From positions 4,000 through 25,739 of the forward strand of contig DHIZ01000255.1 in assembly GCA_002404055.1 (NCBI GenBank): a DNA stretch of 21,740 bases. The letters run 5' to 3'. Position 1 is the first letter of the stretch; each line of letters begins with the position of its first letter. This stretch comes from Chloroflexi bacterium UBA4733 (GTDB lineage Bacteria > Chloroflexota > UBA4733). A program made the position numbers and the translations under genes. The notes under the pieces are model-generated. The model had not been told where the DNA came from and did no database searches. It saw only the letters and a program-made list of their open reading frames with translations. Positions 8,015-13,876 of the stretch are shown in pieces.

Positions 8015-8599
8015 CCTTTACCCCCGCTTCGGCTTCGGCGGCCTCGGACATGAGCGCCCAGTCCCGCCAGACAATCGGCTGGCGCAGCAGGTCCCACGGC
8101 GCCACGCGCAGGTAGCGCGCCGCTCGCAGCAGCGGATACCAGTCCGGCATCGCGCCTAATCCTGGCCGGCCGGAGTGTTTTAACCAGCGGGCGAGTTGGA
8201 TGCGCTCGCCCCGTTGGAGTTTGGGTAGAGGTCATCCTGTATCGCCTTCTCTACCGCTAGCAGGAAGCCATTGGAATCCACGCTGCGCAGCGCCTCAAAG
8301 GTTGTCGGGTAGGGCTGTTCGTCATCACCGACCACGTCCCACGACACCAGGATGTCGGCCAGCCGCCGGGCCCGGTCCTCGGCGCCGTACAGGCTGTCCG
8401 GCCGGGTCTTGTAGTCCTCCAGTCGGCGGCGTAGCTCCTCCTCGCGTTCAACCGTGTAGAAGGCCGGCGAGTAGGTGATAGACACGTCCTCGCTGTGGTC
8501 AACGGCATTGCCACGACTACCGCTGGCCGGCCCGTTGATTTCGAACGAGAAGGTGATGGTGCGCTTGCGGTTGGCAATGTCGCTTAGCCGAATCGGCAC
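7998..8599 (-). CDS. Tail assembly chaperone, -1 frameshift fusion (gpGT-like)
   Basis: Long form of the chaperone, made when the ribosome slips back one base at 8219-8225 (read as CCA AAC, re-paired as CCC AAA). After residue 127, the -1 frame runs from 8219 to TAG at 7998, adding 73 residues: LQRGERIQLARWLKHSGRPG, then a second domain MPDWYPLLRAARYLRVAPWDLL and RQPIVWRDWALMSEAAEAEA. The whole is 200 residues. The W-x-x-L-R-A-A-R-Y-L then P-x-V-W-R-x-W motif is a common signature of the T-domain part. A lone ATG exists at 8150, so a 50-residue separate product is also possible. Confidence 0.8.
8180..8599 (-). CDS. Tail assembly chaperone, unshifted form
   Basis: Predicted 139-residue product of the gpG-like gene, which coats the tape measure before tube assembly. 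It has a beta N-terminus (MPIRLSDIANRKRTITFSFE), an RREEELRRRLEDYK-like helix in the middle, and LADILVSWDVVGDDEQPYPTTFEALRSV at 84-110, a typical segment of these chaperones. Codons 126-127 form the slippery CCCAAAC (8225-8219); unshifted ribosomes go on twelve more codons to TAA at 8180. Position between the tail tube and the tape measure supports it strongly. Confidence 0.85.
   Translation of the reverse strand: MPIRLSDIANRKRTITFSFEINGPASGSRGNAVDHSEDVSITYSPAFYTVEREEELRRRLEDYKTRPDSLYGAEDRARRLADILVSWDVVGDDEQPYPTTFEALRSVDSNGFLLAVEKAIQDDLYPNSNGASASNSPAG
8219..8225 (-). promoter_or_regulatory. Slippery heptamer CCCAAAC for -1 programmed frameshift
   Basis: On the transcribed strand the bases are C CCA AAC in the zero frame, a canonical X XXY YYZ heptamer. 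Zero-frame codons are Pro126 and Asn127 of the tail chaperone, and the -1 frame is open right up to the tape-measure start. This is the expected place for the gpG/gpGT shift. No stimulatory structure was checked. Confidence 0.8.
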
Positions 8600-8609
8600 G
8601 CGGCGCCTC

Positions 8610-9725
8610 TTAGGCGTACATCGCGGTGCGACCGTTGATGGCGGTCACGCGGCATCCGAACGCGTTTGTGGGATCGTAAATGTAGTCGGCTTCGAACTTG
8701 TAGACCTTGGTCTGAGCATCTTCGGGGGTCAGGTCAGCCGCCGTCCAGCCTGCCGGGATATCGATCTGGATCAGTTTCTTGGCCGGACCTGCGCCGATGA
8801 CCTCATTGTTGCCCAGCTCGAGCCGGATGAGCCGGTGTTCGTTGGCCTCCCAGTGGGCGTACTCAGCCGCGGCGTATGAGCTGGCAGCCTCCATCGTGAT
8901 CGTGGCGTGCAGTCCCATCGTGCCCACGACCACCTCGCCGAGTTGAATCGTATTGTCGGCGAAATACTTACGGCCGAGGTTATTTTTGAACGTGAGCGAG
9001 TAGGCCGTGACCGTGCTGGGCGCCTCGGTCGTGCCGGGTGTGGCGCCGATGGCGTCGATGTAGACCTTTGCTTCCCACCCTTCGAGGAAGTCGGGCAGCC
9101 GTTCCGCAGGCGCTGGTGTAGTGGCGGCGTTCAGGATCATCTCGCGACCGAACAGTTTGGCGGTCAGCGCCGTGTCGGTAGCGACCGTGCCGCTCATGTC
9201 GAGCTGGTCGACCATGGCCCCCGCGATCTGCCAGTTGCGGGCCGCGTCGTACCACTCCCACGTCTGTGAATCGACGGGACTGGATGATGTGCTGTTGGGC
9301 GTGAAAACCCACTGGTGGCCGGTTATGCCCGAGATGGTTGGCACGACGCCCGAGCTGAAGGTAGCGGCGAAAATCTCCAGGTTCTCGTCGGGCGAGATGG
9401 GCTGGTCGAAGGTGCCGTCGATCTGGACGGCCCGCAGCTTGATGTCCCGCTGGTTATCGCGGGTGCCGGTCATGACGTCCATCAGGTGCGGCGGTCGCAC
9501 GCGAGTGAAGCCGGCCTTCTTGGCCACGTCGCCGTACATGCGATGGGTGGTCGGCACGGCCGTGCCGGCGACGGTCTCCAGGCCAATGGTCAGGTCCTGC
9601 CGCCACAGTTCGCCGGCGCCACCGGCCATGCGCGGCAGCAGCAATCGCAGGTCCGCCTCGGTCGCTACACCTTGACGGTGCAGCCGCCGGACGAGCTCCA
9701 GCATTTCTCGCGGATGTCGGCGCAT
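8610..9725 (-). CDS. Major tail (tube) protein
   Basis: Tail tube subunit of 371 residues. ATG 9725 has the strongest ribosome binding site in the window (AAGGAGGAATATT just upstream), as expected for a many-copy protein. The first 40 residues are a basic helical extension (RREMLELVRRLHRQGVATEADLRLLL) before the tube domain starts at WRQDLTIGLETVAGTAVP. The body is beta-rich with repeated turns (TGHQWVFTP, SQTWEWYDAARNWQIAGAMVDQLDMSG, WEAKVYIDAIGATPG, SLTFKNNLGRKYF), and the ITMEAASSY segment. This is the phi13/actinophage-like tail protein layout. Followed by the tail chaperone pair. No sheath gene follows, so a non-contractile tail is inferred. Confidence 0.8.
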   Translation of the reverse strand: MRRHPREMLELVRRLHRQGVATEADLRLLLPRMAGGAGELWRQDLTIGLETVAGTAVPTTHRMYGDVAKKAGFTRVRPPHLMDVMTGTRDNQRDIKLRAVQIDGTFDQPISPDENLEIFAATFSSGVVPTISGITGHQWVFTPNSTSSSPVDSQTWEWYDAARNWQIAGAMVDQLDMSGTVATDTALTAKLFGREMILNAATTPAPAERLPDFLEGWEAKVYIDAIGATPGTTEAPSTVTAYSLTFKNNLGRKYFADNTIQLGEVVVGTMGLHATITMEAASSYAAAEYAHWEANEHRLIRLELGNNEVIGAGPAKKLIQIDIPAGWTAADLTPEDAQTKVYKFEADYIYDPTNAFGCRVTAINGRTAMYA

Positions 9726-9738
9726 AATATTCCTCCTT

Positions 9739-9993
9739 CTAGGCCGTGGCTGGTGGCTCGGGCTCGGGCTCCGGGGTAGGCTCGGGCTCGGGCTCGGGCT
9801 CGGGAATCAGCTCGGGGGTTGGGGTTTCATCGGGTGCCATCGTTGGTTCTCCTCCAGGCGCTATTTCGTACAAACCGCTGGCGGTAAGGCGCTCGCGGAG
9901 CTCGTCGGACAGCGCCGCGTACTCCTCGTCTGTCAAATCGCGCGCGGGCACGCCGCTCACATACGCGCCAGCGCCCTGGTACCGCACAGTCAT
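9739..9993 (-). CDS. Small protein with Glu-Pro repeat C-terminus
   Basis: Predicted 84 residues from ATG 9993, with GGAACGG upstream. Residues 1-45 are folded-looking (MTVRYQGAGAYVSGVPARDLTDEEYAALSDEL), of the short beta-plus-helix type often found beside tail tube genes. The last 35 residues are Pro/Glu with EPEPEPEPTPEPEPEPP, so highly acidic and extended. DNA 9755-9804 is made of imperfect GGCTCG units. It sits between the tail terminator-like and tail tube genes. Role unknown. Confidence 0.65.
   Translation of the reverse strand: MTVRYQGAGAYVSGVPARDLTDEEYAALSDELRERLTASGLYEIAPGGEPTMAPDETPTPELIPEPEPEPEPTPEPEPEPPATA
9755..9804. repeat. Hexanucleotide repeat coding for Glu-Pro
   Basis: Imperfect GGCTCG (plus strand) units, mostly exact, encode the alternating Pro-Glu tail of the small protein. 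A mutated segment (CCGGGGTA) splits the run in two. This type of tract is prone to length change by slippage. Confidence 0.85.
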
Positions 9994-10029
9994 TACCGTT
10001 CCAACCGTAAATGCACGCTACACCAGACG

Positions 10030-10428
10030 CTAGCCCGGCACGGCCACAAAGGTATCGTCCTGCATGCAGGTCACGAGCAGCGGGTAGACCCGGAACTCCT
10101 GGGATGCCAGCAGGTGATATTGCGGCTGGCGTGACAGCGCCAGGTCGAGTTCGGCCGCCTTGACTGTCCCGCCCAGCGTCAGGTCGGCATAGATGACGCG
10201 CAGGAAGGCGTCAAGCAGCGTGCACACCGTAGCCTCGGCCTCGTCCGGAGCACCTTCCACGCGGTAGGCAAATCCGACGAAATAGGAGGCCTCCCGCCTG
10301 ACCGACCCGCCGGCGGTCCGCAACTGGAGTGTCTGCGGCCCCAGGCCGACATAGGCCGCCACCTTGTTGCCGATACTGGCCGGCGCACCCTTGAAGACCA
10401 TCTGGATGCCGGACAGGCCCTGCAGCAC
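10030..10428 (-). CDS. Tail-terminator-like protein, start uncertain
   Basis: Predicted protein that caps the tail tube. With GTG at 10428 it has 132 residues. The reading frame is open for 36 further codons upstream, and the stretch just before (STGPLTYLYGVLQGLSGIQ) looks like part of the same domain, yet no ATG, GTG or TTG is found there, so the true start may be a rare codon (CTG at 10446 or 10437) or lie within the previous gene's end. The fold pattern GIQMVFKGAP, then QTLQLRTAGG, YFVGFAYRVEG, then a helix TVCTLLDAFLRVIYAD and a beta strand close FRVYPLLVTCMQD matches tail-terminator type small proteins. Confidence 0.65.
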   Translation of the reverse strand: MLQGLSGIQMVFKGAPASIGNKVAAYVGLGPQTLQLRTAGGSVRREASYFVGFAYRVEGAPDEAEATVCTLLDAFLRVIYADLTLGGTVKAAELDLALSRQPQYHLLASQEFRVYPLLVTCMQDDTFVAVPG

Positions 10429-10472
10429 GCCGTACAGGTAGGTCAGCGGGCCGGTCGAGTCGAAGGCCGCGA

Positions 10473-10925
10473 CTACACCGTGCCCTTCGTCGGCTCGCCG
10501 GTAAACATCGTGCGCGCATCCTTCTCTGTGCCGCGCTCATGGATGACGTAGGGGTTGCGGCCGGGTCCGTGATTGGGTGCAAAGGGTCGATGTTTGTCGA
10601 CCTTGAAGAACTCCATGACCTCGTGCGTCTCGACCAGCACCAACTGATCGAAGACCCAGCGCTGCCATGACCGCTCGTCATAGGTCGCAGCCGGCACGAT
10701 GAAGTAATGGTTCACGCGGTATGTCTCACCGTCTGCCGACTTGTAGCTGTTGTAGCCGCGAGTCTGCACGACAAACGTGAGCCCACGCCCGACGATGTGC
10801 CCGGACTCGTCCTTATCCCGATCAGCATCGGTTAGCCAGAATCTCCAGCCCGGACGATACGTTAACCGCTCGACGAGCGAGGCCAGCGCTGTCGGATACG
10901 GAGCCTCCTGATGCATCATCTCCAT
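10473..10925 (-). CDS. Conserved phage protein of the neck region, unknown
   Basis: Product of 150 residues, start ATG 10925 overlapping the gp10-like stop (TGATG). Not recognised as a named family. Tryptophan, tyrosine, histidine and Arg/Asp rich: RPGWRFWLTDADRDKDESG, then beta strands LTFVVQTRGYNSY and YRVNHYFIVPAATY, then a helical stretch WQRWVFDQLVLVETHEVMEFF, and a basic Pro/Gly ending (NHGPGRNPYVIHERG). The HEVME helix lacks the HExxH metal motif, so a peptidase is not supported. Genomic place suggests a neck or tail role; no membrane or signal segment. Confidence 0.65.
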   Translation of the reverse strand: MEMMHQEAPYPTALASLVERLTYRPGWRFWLTDADRDKDESGHIVGRGLTFVVQTRGYNSYKSADGETYRVNHYFIVPAATYDERSWQRWVFDQLVLVETHEVMEFFKVDKHRPFAPNHGPGRNPYVIHERGTEKDARTMFTGEPTKGTV

Positions 10926-11302
10926 CAGCGGGGCGCCGTTTCGGTATGGATAGACTGCCGCAGGTTACCGCTCAGCACCGGCGCCCGCGCCTGGGCCTCG
11001 ACAGCCAACTCCTTGCCCTTGGCCAGCAGCGTTCGCTCGACGGCCTCCGGGCCCTGAAAGATGACGGCGTTGATCGCCGGCGCAATGGTTGGCCCTACGA
11101 TGCTCAGCGCGCCCTGCATAAAGAATGCGCCGCCGGCCCGCCGGGCCAGCCTCCCGCTACGATAGAACCCGGTCTCCTGGCCCCGCGCGTACACCATGTC
11201 AGTACCCACCAGCACATCGTTACGGCTCAAGCGTGCCATCGTGGCCTCGAGTTGCGCCACTTTTGCGAGCAGGGCTGGCAGGCCGGTTACCGTCAAGCTC
11301 AT
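10925..11302 (-). CDS. HK97 gp10-like neck/tail completion protein
   Basis: ATG 11302 overlaps the preceding TGA (ATGA) and is chosen over an ATG four codons upstream. The 125-residue product has MSLTVTGLPALLAKVAQLEATMARL, a short strand plus helix, then a central strand region with Gly-Ala repeats, and ends GKELAVEAQARAPVLSGNLRQSIHTE. The final A-x-x-R-A-P-V-x-S-G-N-L-R-x-S-I is the signature of the HK97 gp10 family, which joins the head to the tail tube. Between the head-closure-like and tail-terminator-like genes, as usual for this family. Confidence 0.8.
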   Translation of the reverse strand: MSLTVTGLPALLAKVAQLEATMARLSRNDVLVGTDMVYARGQETGFYRSGRLARRAGGAFFMQGALSIVGPTIAPAINAVIFQGPEAVERTLLAKGKELAVEAQARAPVLSGNLRQSIHTETAPR

Positions 11303-11556
11303 GCAGATTCCCATCGCCCTTCACGGATGAAGCCATGCGCACCGCAACCCATGGGGCAAAGCAATGAGCCCTCTACCGTTAGGTGCTGGGCGTCGGCTGA
11401 GCCACCGGCTATCAAGCGATGCCCAGTCGAACGCTTGTCAGGCATGAACCTCAACGATGCCCACGCACGACAAGCAGGATGCTTCCAGAGGAACCCGCAG
11501 CCGTCGCCATACCACTGAATCTGGACGTCTGAGCCAATATCCACGGTCGCGCTCAT
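11299..11556 (-). CDS. DUF6527-like protein with GCGxHGF motif
   Basis: Predicted 85-residue protein with five cysteines. The ending HLTVEGSLLCPMGCGAHGFIREGRW is the most telling part: S-L-x-C-x-x-G-C-G-x-H-G-F-x-R-x-G-R-W is typical of short phage DUF6527-type proteins, with a cysteine-histidine cluster likely to hold a metal. The N-terminus has GCGFLWKHPACRAWA, giving two more Cys and a His. It overlaps neighbours at both ends with ATGA junctions. It shares the terminal H-G-x-x-R-x-G pattern with the gene at 12034-11666, so the two may be distant paralogues. Confidence 0.65.
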   Translation of the reverse strand: MSATVDIGSDVQIQWYGDGCGFLWKHPACRAWASLRFMPDKRSTGHRLIAGGSADAQHLTVEGSLLCPMGCGAHGFIREGRWESA

Positions 11557-11669
11557 AGCGCCCGCGTCGTCCCGCAGCGTGCGCAGACTTCAGTGGGGCC
11601 GGCGCCGCTGGCCACATGCCAGGCCAGGCGCCACTCATGGCCAATCAGACGGCACCACCAGGCATTCAT
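11553..11669 (-). CDS. DUF1660-like mini zinc protein (38 aa)
   Basis: ATG 11669 overlaps the preceding stop (ATGA), and the stop overlaps the next start, so this 38-codon gene is precisely fitted. It begins MNAWWCRLIGHEWRLAW and ends VCARCGTTRAL. The pattern CxLxGHxW followed by CxxCG is typical of small prophage proteins of the DUF1660 type; one Cys, one His and a CxxC pair give four plausible zinc ligands. A longer in-frame version from 11771 is unlikely, because it would overlap the DUF6527-like gene. Function unknown. Confidence 0.65.
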   Translation of the reverse strand: MNAWWCRLIGHEWRLAWHVASGAGPTEVCARCGTTRAL

Positions 11670-12034
11670 GCGTCCACCAACTGCCCAGCGCGCAGCCAGC
11701 CGTGGTAGTAGCCAGGAATGTTGATTGACGGGGAAACCGTCACGTTGGGTGGCTCGCCTTCGCGCGTCCAATAGGACGCGTTTCCGCCGGACTCAGGATG
11801 ATCGATCTGCCAATTATTCCCGCCAGGTATTTTCACCACCAGGCAACCACCGCGCTCCGCGCCCTTGCATGTCTTGTTCTGACAATGCGCGTTGATCCAC
11901 ATGGCGCCAGGGTCCGCGTCGCGCAGCCGCAAGACAGTGCCGTCCGTTTTGCGCACCAGCGACCACTTGACACCCTCATCGCTTGGGTCCTGGCTCAGTC
12001 CCGCATCCTCGACAAAGTACACAGGCCAGGTCAT
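11666..12034 (-). CDS. DUF6527-like small protein
   Basis: Start chosen at ATG 12034, with GGAG five bases before; this gives 122 residues. A TTG at 12127 would overlap the previous gene. The C-terminal half, VVKIPGGNNWQIDHPESGG, then PPNVTVSPSINIPGYYHGWLRAGQ, has the strand-turn pattern with SPSI and H-G-W-L-R-x-G near the end that resembles DUF6527 domains. An internal CQNKTCKGAERGGC gives three cysteines that could bind a metal. Role unknown. Its stop overlaps the next start in an ATGA junction. Confidence 0.6.
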   Translation of the reverse strand: MTWPVYFVEDAGLSQDPSDEGVKWSLVRKTDGTVLRLRDADPGAMWINAHCQNKTCKGAERGGCLVVKIPGGNNWQIDHPESGGNASYWTREGEPPNVTVSPSINIPGYYHGWLRAGQLVDA

Positions 12035-12074
12035 ACGATCTCCGAGTGCCAAGCCCACCTCAGCGTACCCGTGC

Positions 12075-12425
12075 TCATGTTTGTACACGGTCCACGCCGC
12101 AGAAGTGGTAGCCCAGGCTGCCACCAATCATGGTCACCGCCCGAAAGGTGCCGACGATGGGATTCCAGCGCTGTCCCTCAACCTCGACCTGGGCACGCTC
12201 AGGAAGGTCATAGTCCGGTCCCCACAGGAGTGCCAGTTCATTAGCCAACTCAGACCGGTCGTAGGTCAGGCCAGCGCTTGGCAAGACACGCGCGAAGCGG
12301 CCCAGGCGGCACGGCAGTGCGGCATTGGCTACGACGGTGAACGCGCCCGTGGTTGGATTCTCGGTGTACACCGTGGCCGTCTCGTCCAGGCCGGCGGCGA
12401 GGCGGAATGACCGTACGTGGTTCAT
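12075..12425 (-). CDS. Head-closure / head-tail stopper-like protein
   Basis: Predicted 116-residue neck protein. Pattern: short helix with AGLDETATVYTENPTTGAFTVVANAALPCRL, then a middle helical part, RSELANELALLWGPDYDLPERAQVEVEGQRWNPIVGTFRAV at the end. The Glu-Arg-Ala-Gln-Val-Glu-Val then a Gly-x-x-W strand (typical D-x-V-x-V-D-G-x-x-Y/W-x-V) is the beta-barrel signature of head-tail adaptor and stopper proteins such as SPP1 gp16. Genomic order (after connector, before gp10-like) fits. The gene order gap between this and the gp6-like connector is filled by the GH26 block. Confidence 0.65.
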   Translation of the reverse strand: MNHVRSFRLAAGLDETATVYTENPTTGAFTVVANAALPCRLGRFARVLPSAGLTYDRSELANELALLWGPDYDLPERAQVEVEGQRWNPIVGTFRAVTMIGGSLGYHFCGVDRVQT

Positions 12426-12435
12426 GACTCTGAGG

Positions 12436-12528
12436 CTAGCCGGCGGCGTTGAACGCGGCGACCAGCCGCTGCTCGGTGGTTGGCTGGCCGGTGCAATAAC
12501 CCTGACAGTAGCGGCAGAGGGGCAACAT
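12436..12528 (-). CDS. 30-residue cysteine-containing micro-protein
   Basis: ATG 12528 shares its A/G bases with the TGA of the preceding membrane-protein gene (TGATG), and the frame ends in TAG at 12436, ten bases before the next ATG. The product begins MLPLCRYCQGYC and ends TEQRLVAAFNAAG. CxxC plus a third Cys four residues on could bind a metal, but four ligands are not available in one chain. It fills the space between two genes exactly, and the coupling is of the kind seen elsewhere in this operon. Could also be a chance frame. Confidence 0.45.
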   Translation of the reverse strand: MLPLCRYCQGYCTGQPTTEQRLVAAFNAAG

Positions 12529-12917
12529 CAGGTCGAGGCCTGCACGCCCGCCTCGCCGGTCGTGGCGGGCTGTGGCGGCGCAGAGCTCACTTTCGCAGCG
12601 GGCACCGGTGCGTGCCCTTGCCAGTCCGTGGTGTCAGCCCAGTGCGGGATGACCGGACTCACCGGTGGCCATGTCGGGATGACCGGACTCACCGGTGGCC
12701 ATGTCGACACTGCCGGCGGTTGGTCAGGTTCCGACATCGGGACCATGTGCATGATCACCACCCCGAGCATGACCATGACGGCGGTTAGTCCCATGATGCC
12801 CAGCGGCGGCACACCCAGGTCCGCTGGCTTGGCGTTGGCGAAGATGGCCAGGCCCGAGTTCAGGCACAGGACCAGCAACGCCAGCGGCGCACGGACGCGT
12901 ACAGTGAAATTTCCCAT
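12528..12917 (-). CDS. Two-helix membrane protein with proline-rich repeat tail
   Basis: Start at ATG 12917, giving 129 residues; an in-frame ATG at 12962 would overlap the previous gene. Residues 9-27 (APLALLVLCLNSGLAIFA) and about 36-58 (PPLGIMGLTAVMVMLGVVIMHM) are two transmembrane helices. The C-terminal 70 residues are soluble and Pro/Ala rich, with TWPPVSPVIP twice in tandem. No known holin family can be named. A short two-helix membrane protein next to two other membrane proteins fits a lysis cassette; the Pro-rich tail could span the envelope as spanins do, though no lipobox is present. The TGA overlaps the ATG of a 30-residue gene. Confidence 0.6.
   Translation of the reverse strand: MGNFTVRVRAPLALLVLCLNSGLAIFANAKPADLGVPPLGIMGLTAVMVMLGVVIMHMVPMSEPDQPPAVSTWPPVSPVIPTWPPVSPVIPHWADTTDWQGHAPVPAAKVSSAPPQPATTGEAGVQAST
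12646..12705. repeat. Exact 30-bp tandem repeat, two copies
   Basis: Copies at 12646-12675 and 12676-12705 are identical over all 30 bases. They begin GGGATGACCGGACTCACCGG and end TGGCCATGTC (plus strand). They encode two successive copies of a ten-residue segment, TWPPVSPVIP, in the proline-rich tail of the membrane protein. Identity at every synonymous site implies a recent duplication. Confidence 0.95.
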
Positions 12918-12921
12918 GCGG

Positions 12922-13077
12922 CTAGCTGGCCTTGAAGGTGATGCCTGAAACCATGTGTCCAAGCGTCAGGAACAGCAGGCCAACGGCGATGGCCTTACCC
13001 GAGAATGGCGGCCAGTCCACGCATGCGATGAAAAAGCAGACCGCCGCGATGATGTACAGGATCAGAGAGATGTTCAC
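12922..13077 (-). CDS. 51-residue membrane peptide, candidate holin-type protein
   Basis: GTG at 13077 with a good ribosome binding site (AGGAG, 8 bases upstream) opens a 51-codon frame. The product starts MNISLILYIIAAVCFFIACV, a first transmembrane helix, then a short DWPPFSGK loop, then AIAVGLLFLTLGHMVSGITF, a second hydrophobic helix, ending KAS. Two short helices joined by a tight polar turn is a layout shared by many phage holins and by many small phage membrane proteins. It ends four bases before the next gene. Context with an XhlA-like protein supports a lysis role, but this is inference. Confidence 0.65.
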   Translation of the reverse strand: MNISLILYIIAAVCFFIACVDWPPFSGKAIAVGLLFLTLGHMVSGITFKAS

Positions 13078-13126
13078 GATGATTTCTCCTTATTTATTGC
13101 AATGTCGTTTCGATATCGTTTCGATG
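13078..13126 (-). promoter_or_regulatory. AT-rich intergenic region with 10-bp direct repeats
   Basis: Forty-nine bases between the XhlA-like gene and the 51-residue membrane peptide gene, noticeably more AT-rich than the surroundings. TCGTTTCGAT is repeated exactly at 13105-13114 and 13116-13125 (period 11, one helical turn), flanked by ATGTC-type sequence. On the transcribed strand, TTGCAATAAATA lies between the repeats and the ribosome binding site and might serve as a -10-like element. This could be an operator or an internal promoter. The repeats are certain; the function is a guess. Confidence 0.4.
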
Positions 13127-13555
13127 TCATTTCCCGTGACCTAGCACCACAGTGACAAGCGTGTAGATGACGCCCAGCATGCCAGTGCCCAACAAGCCAA
13201 GAACCCACCACAGCATCTTTTCGAGCCTGGCAAAGCGGTCATCGTCGGATGCCAGGTGGTCTTTCAGCGCCTCTGCTAACTCAGCAGCATCGCGCTCCCG
13301 ATTAGAAGCCAGCCCAGCGGCATCACGTTCCAGGCTCCCCGCCAGCCCAGCAGCATCCGCATTCGTATCCTGTTTCAGTTCCTTCATCGACTGAAGTAAA
13401 TCAACCTTCGTAGCGTAGTTTTTGGCGATGTCTATGCGCAGTTCGGTGACGACACCGGTAAGCGTCTGCACTGACGCCAGCGTCTCGTGGACATCCAGCG
13501 TGAGCCGGCTGATGTCCGAGTGACGGATGAGTCCTACGGCGTCGTCGGCGGGCAT
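13127..13555 (-). CDS. Coiled-coil protein with C-terminal membrane anchor, XhlA-like
   Basis: Predicted 142-residue tail-anchored membrane protein. Residues 15-110 form a long coiled coil, including ERDAAGLASNRERDAAELAE, a duplicated ERDAA repeat. Then LEKMLWWVLGLLGTGMLGVIYTLVTVVL (about 110-138) is one transmembrane helix, followed by a short GHGK tail. A coiled coil leading into a single C-terminal helix through an R-L-E-K junction is the layout of the hemolysin XhlA type proteins that act with holins in host lysis. Family assignment is by layout only. Start overlaps the 36-residue gene's stop. Confidence 0.6.
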   Translation of the reverse strand: MPADDAVGLIRHSDISRLTLDVHETLASVQTLTGVVTELRIDIAKNYATKVDLLQSMKELKQDTNADAAGLAGSLERDAAGLASNRERDAAELAEALKDHLASDDDRFARLEKMLWWVLGLLGTGMLGVIYTLVTVVLGHGK

Positions 13556-13665
13556 CAGGCCGGCACCTTGGCCACGTCCAGGCGCTTCAGAATCTCCAGT
13601 TGCTCGGTCTGGATCGCCAGCAATAGTCGGGTAGGCTCGTGGAGCTCGGCGCGGGTGGTGGTCAT
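13555..13665 (-). CDS. 36-residue helical micro-protein
   Basis: ATG 13665 opens a 36-codon frame, four bases after the previous stop. Its TGA overlaps the ATG of the next gene (TGATG). The product starts MTTTRAELHEPTRLLLAIQT and continues as one charged amphipathic helix (EQLEILKRLDVAK). Both junctions are of the kind seen between real coupled genes, and without it there would be a 115-base hole in an otherwise gap-free stretch. The LLLAI-x-x-E helix resembles part of the 101-residue protein at 15791-15486. Function unknown. Confidence 0.55.
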   Translation of the reverse strand: MTTTRAELHEPTRLLLAIQTEQLEILKRLDVAKVPA

Positions 13666-13669
13666 GCCG

Positions 13670-13876
13670 TCAGGCCTGGTGTTCCGCGAGGATGCGCTCA
13701 CGCAGTGCGTCCACCACCATCACCATGTGGACCAGGTACTGTTCCTGCGCATCCTTGGCGGCCGGCGAATCCGGCCGCTGCTCCAGTGCCAGGTCGATGT
13801 CGCGCCGAGCTGTCAGCAATCGCTGCGTCAGTTCGCTTAGCGTCAGTCGCGACACGCCGGTCGGGCCTTGCACCAT
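13670..13876 (-). CDS. Small helical protein, unknown
   Basis: Unrecognised, 68 residues from ATG 13876 (a GTG three bases earlier is also possible). The start overlaps the TGA of the GH26-like gene in a TGATG arrangement, which suggests reinitiation coupling. It is mostly helical: LTLSELTQRLLTARRDIDLALEQR, then AAKDAQEQYLVHMVMVVDALRERILAEHQA, with a Pro-Asp-Ser turn between the two helices, so a helical hairpin is likely. No membrane segment or signal. It ends four bases before a 36-residue gene. Confidence 0.6.
   Translation of the reverse strand: MVQGPTGVSRLTLSELTQRLLTARRDIDLALEQRPDSPAAKDAQEQYLVHMVMVVDALRERILAEHQA

Noticed and set aside
8005..8235. 76-residue minus-strand frame at the tail chaperone end
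   Set aside because: Wrong frame for the shift: it is the +1 frame, Arg/Gly-rich, whereas the -1 frame carries the T-domain signature.
10549..10660. HEVMEFF in the unknown neck protein as a metallopeptidase motif
   Set aside because: The HExxH pattern is incomplete and no further ligand is seen.
10211..10681. 156-residue minus-strand frame across the tail-terminator-like gene
   Set aside because: Ser/Arg-rich shadow overlapping two better-supported genes.
12646..12705. CRISPR-like direct repeats
   Set aside because: Copies are directly adjacent with no spacers and lie in a coding frame.
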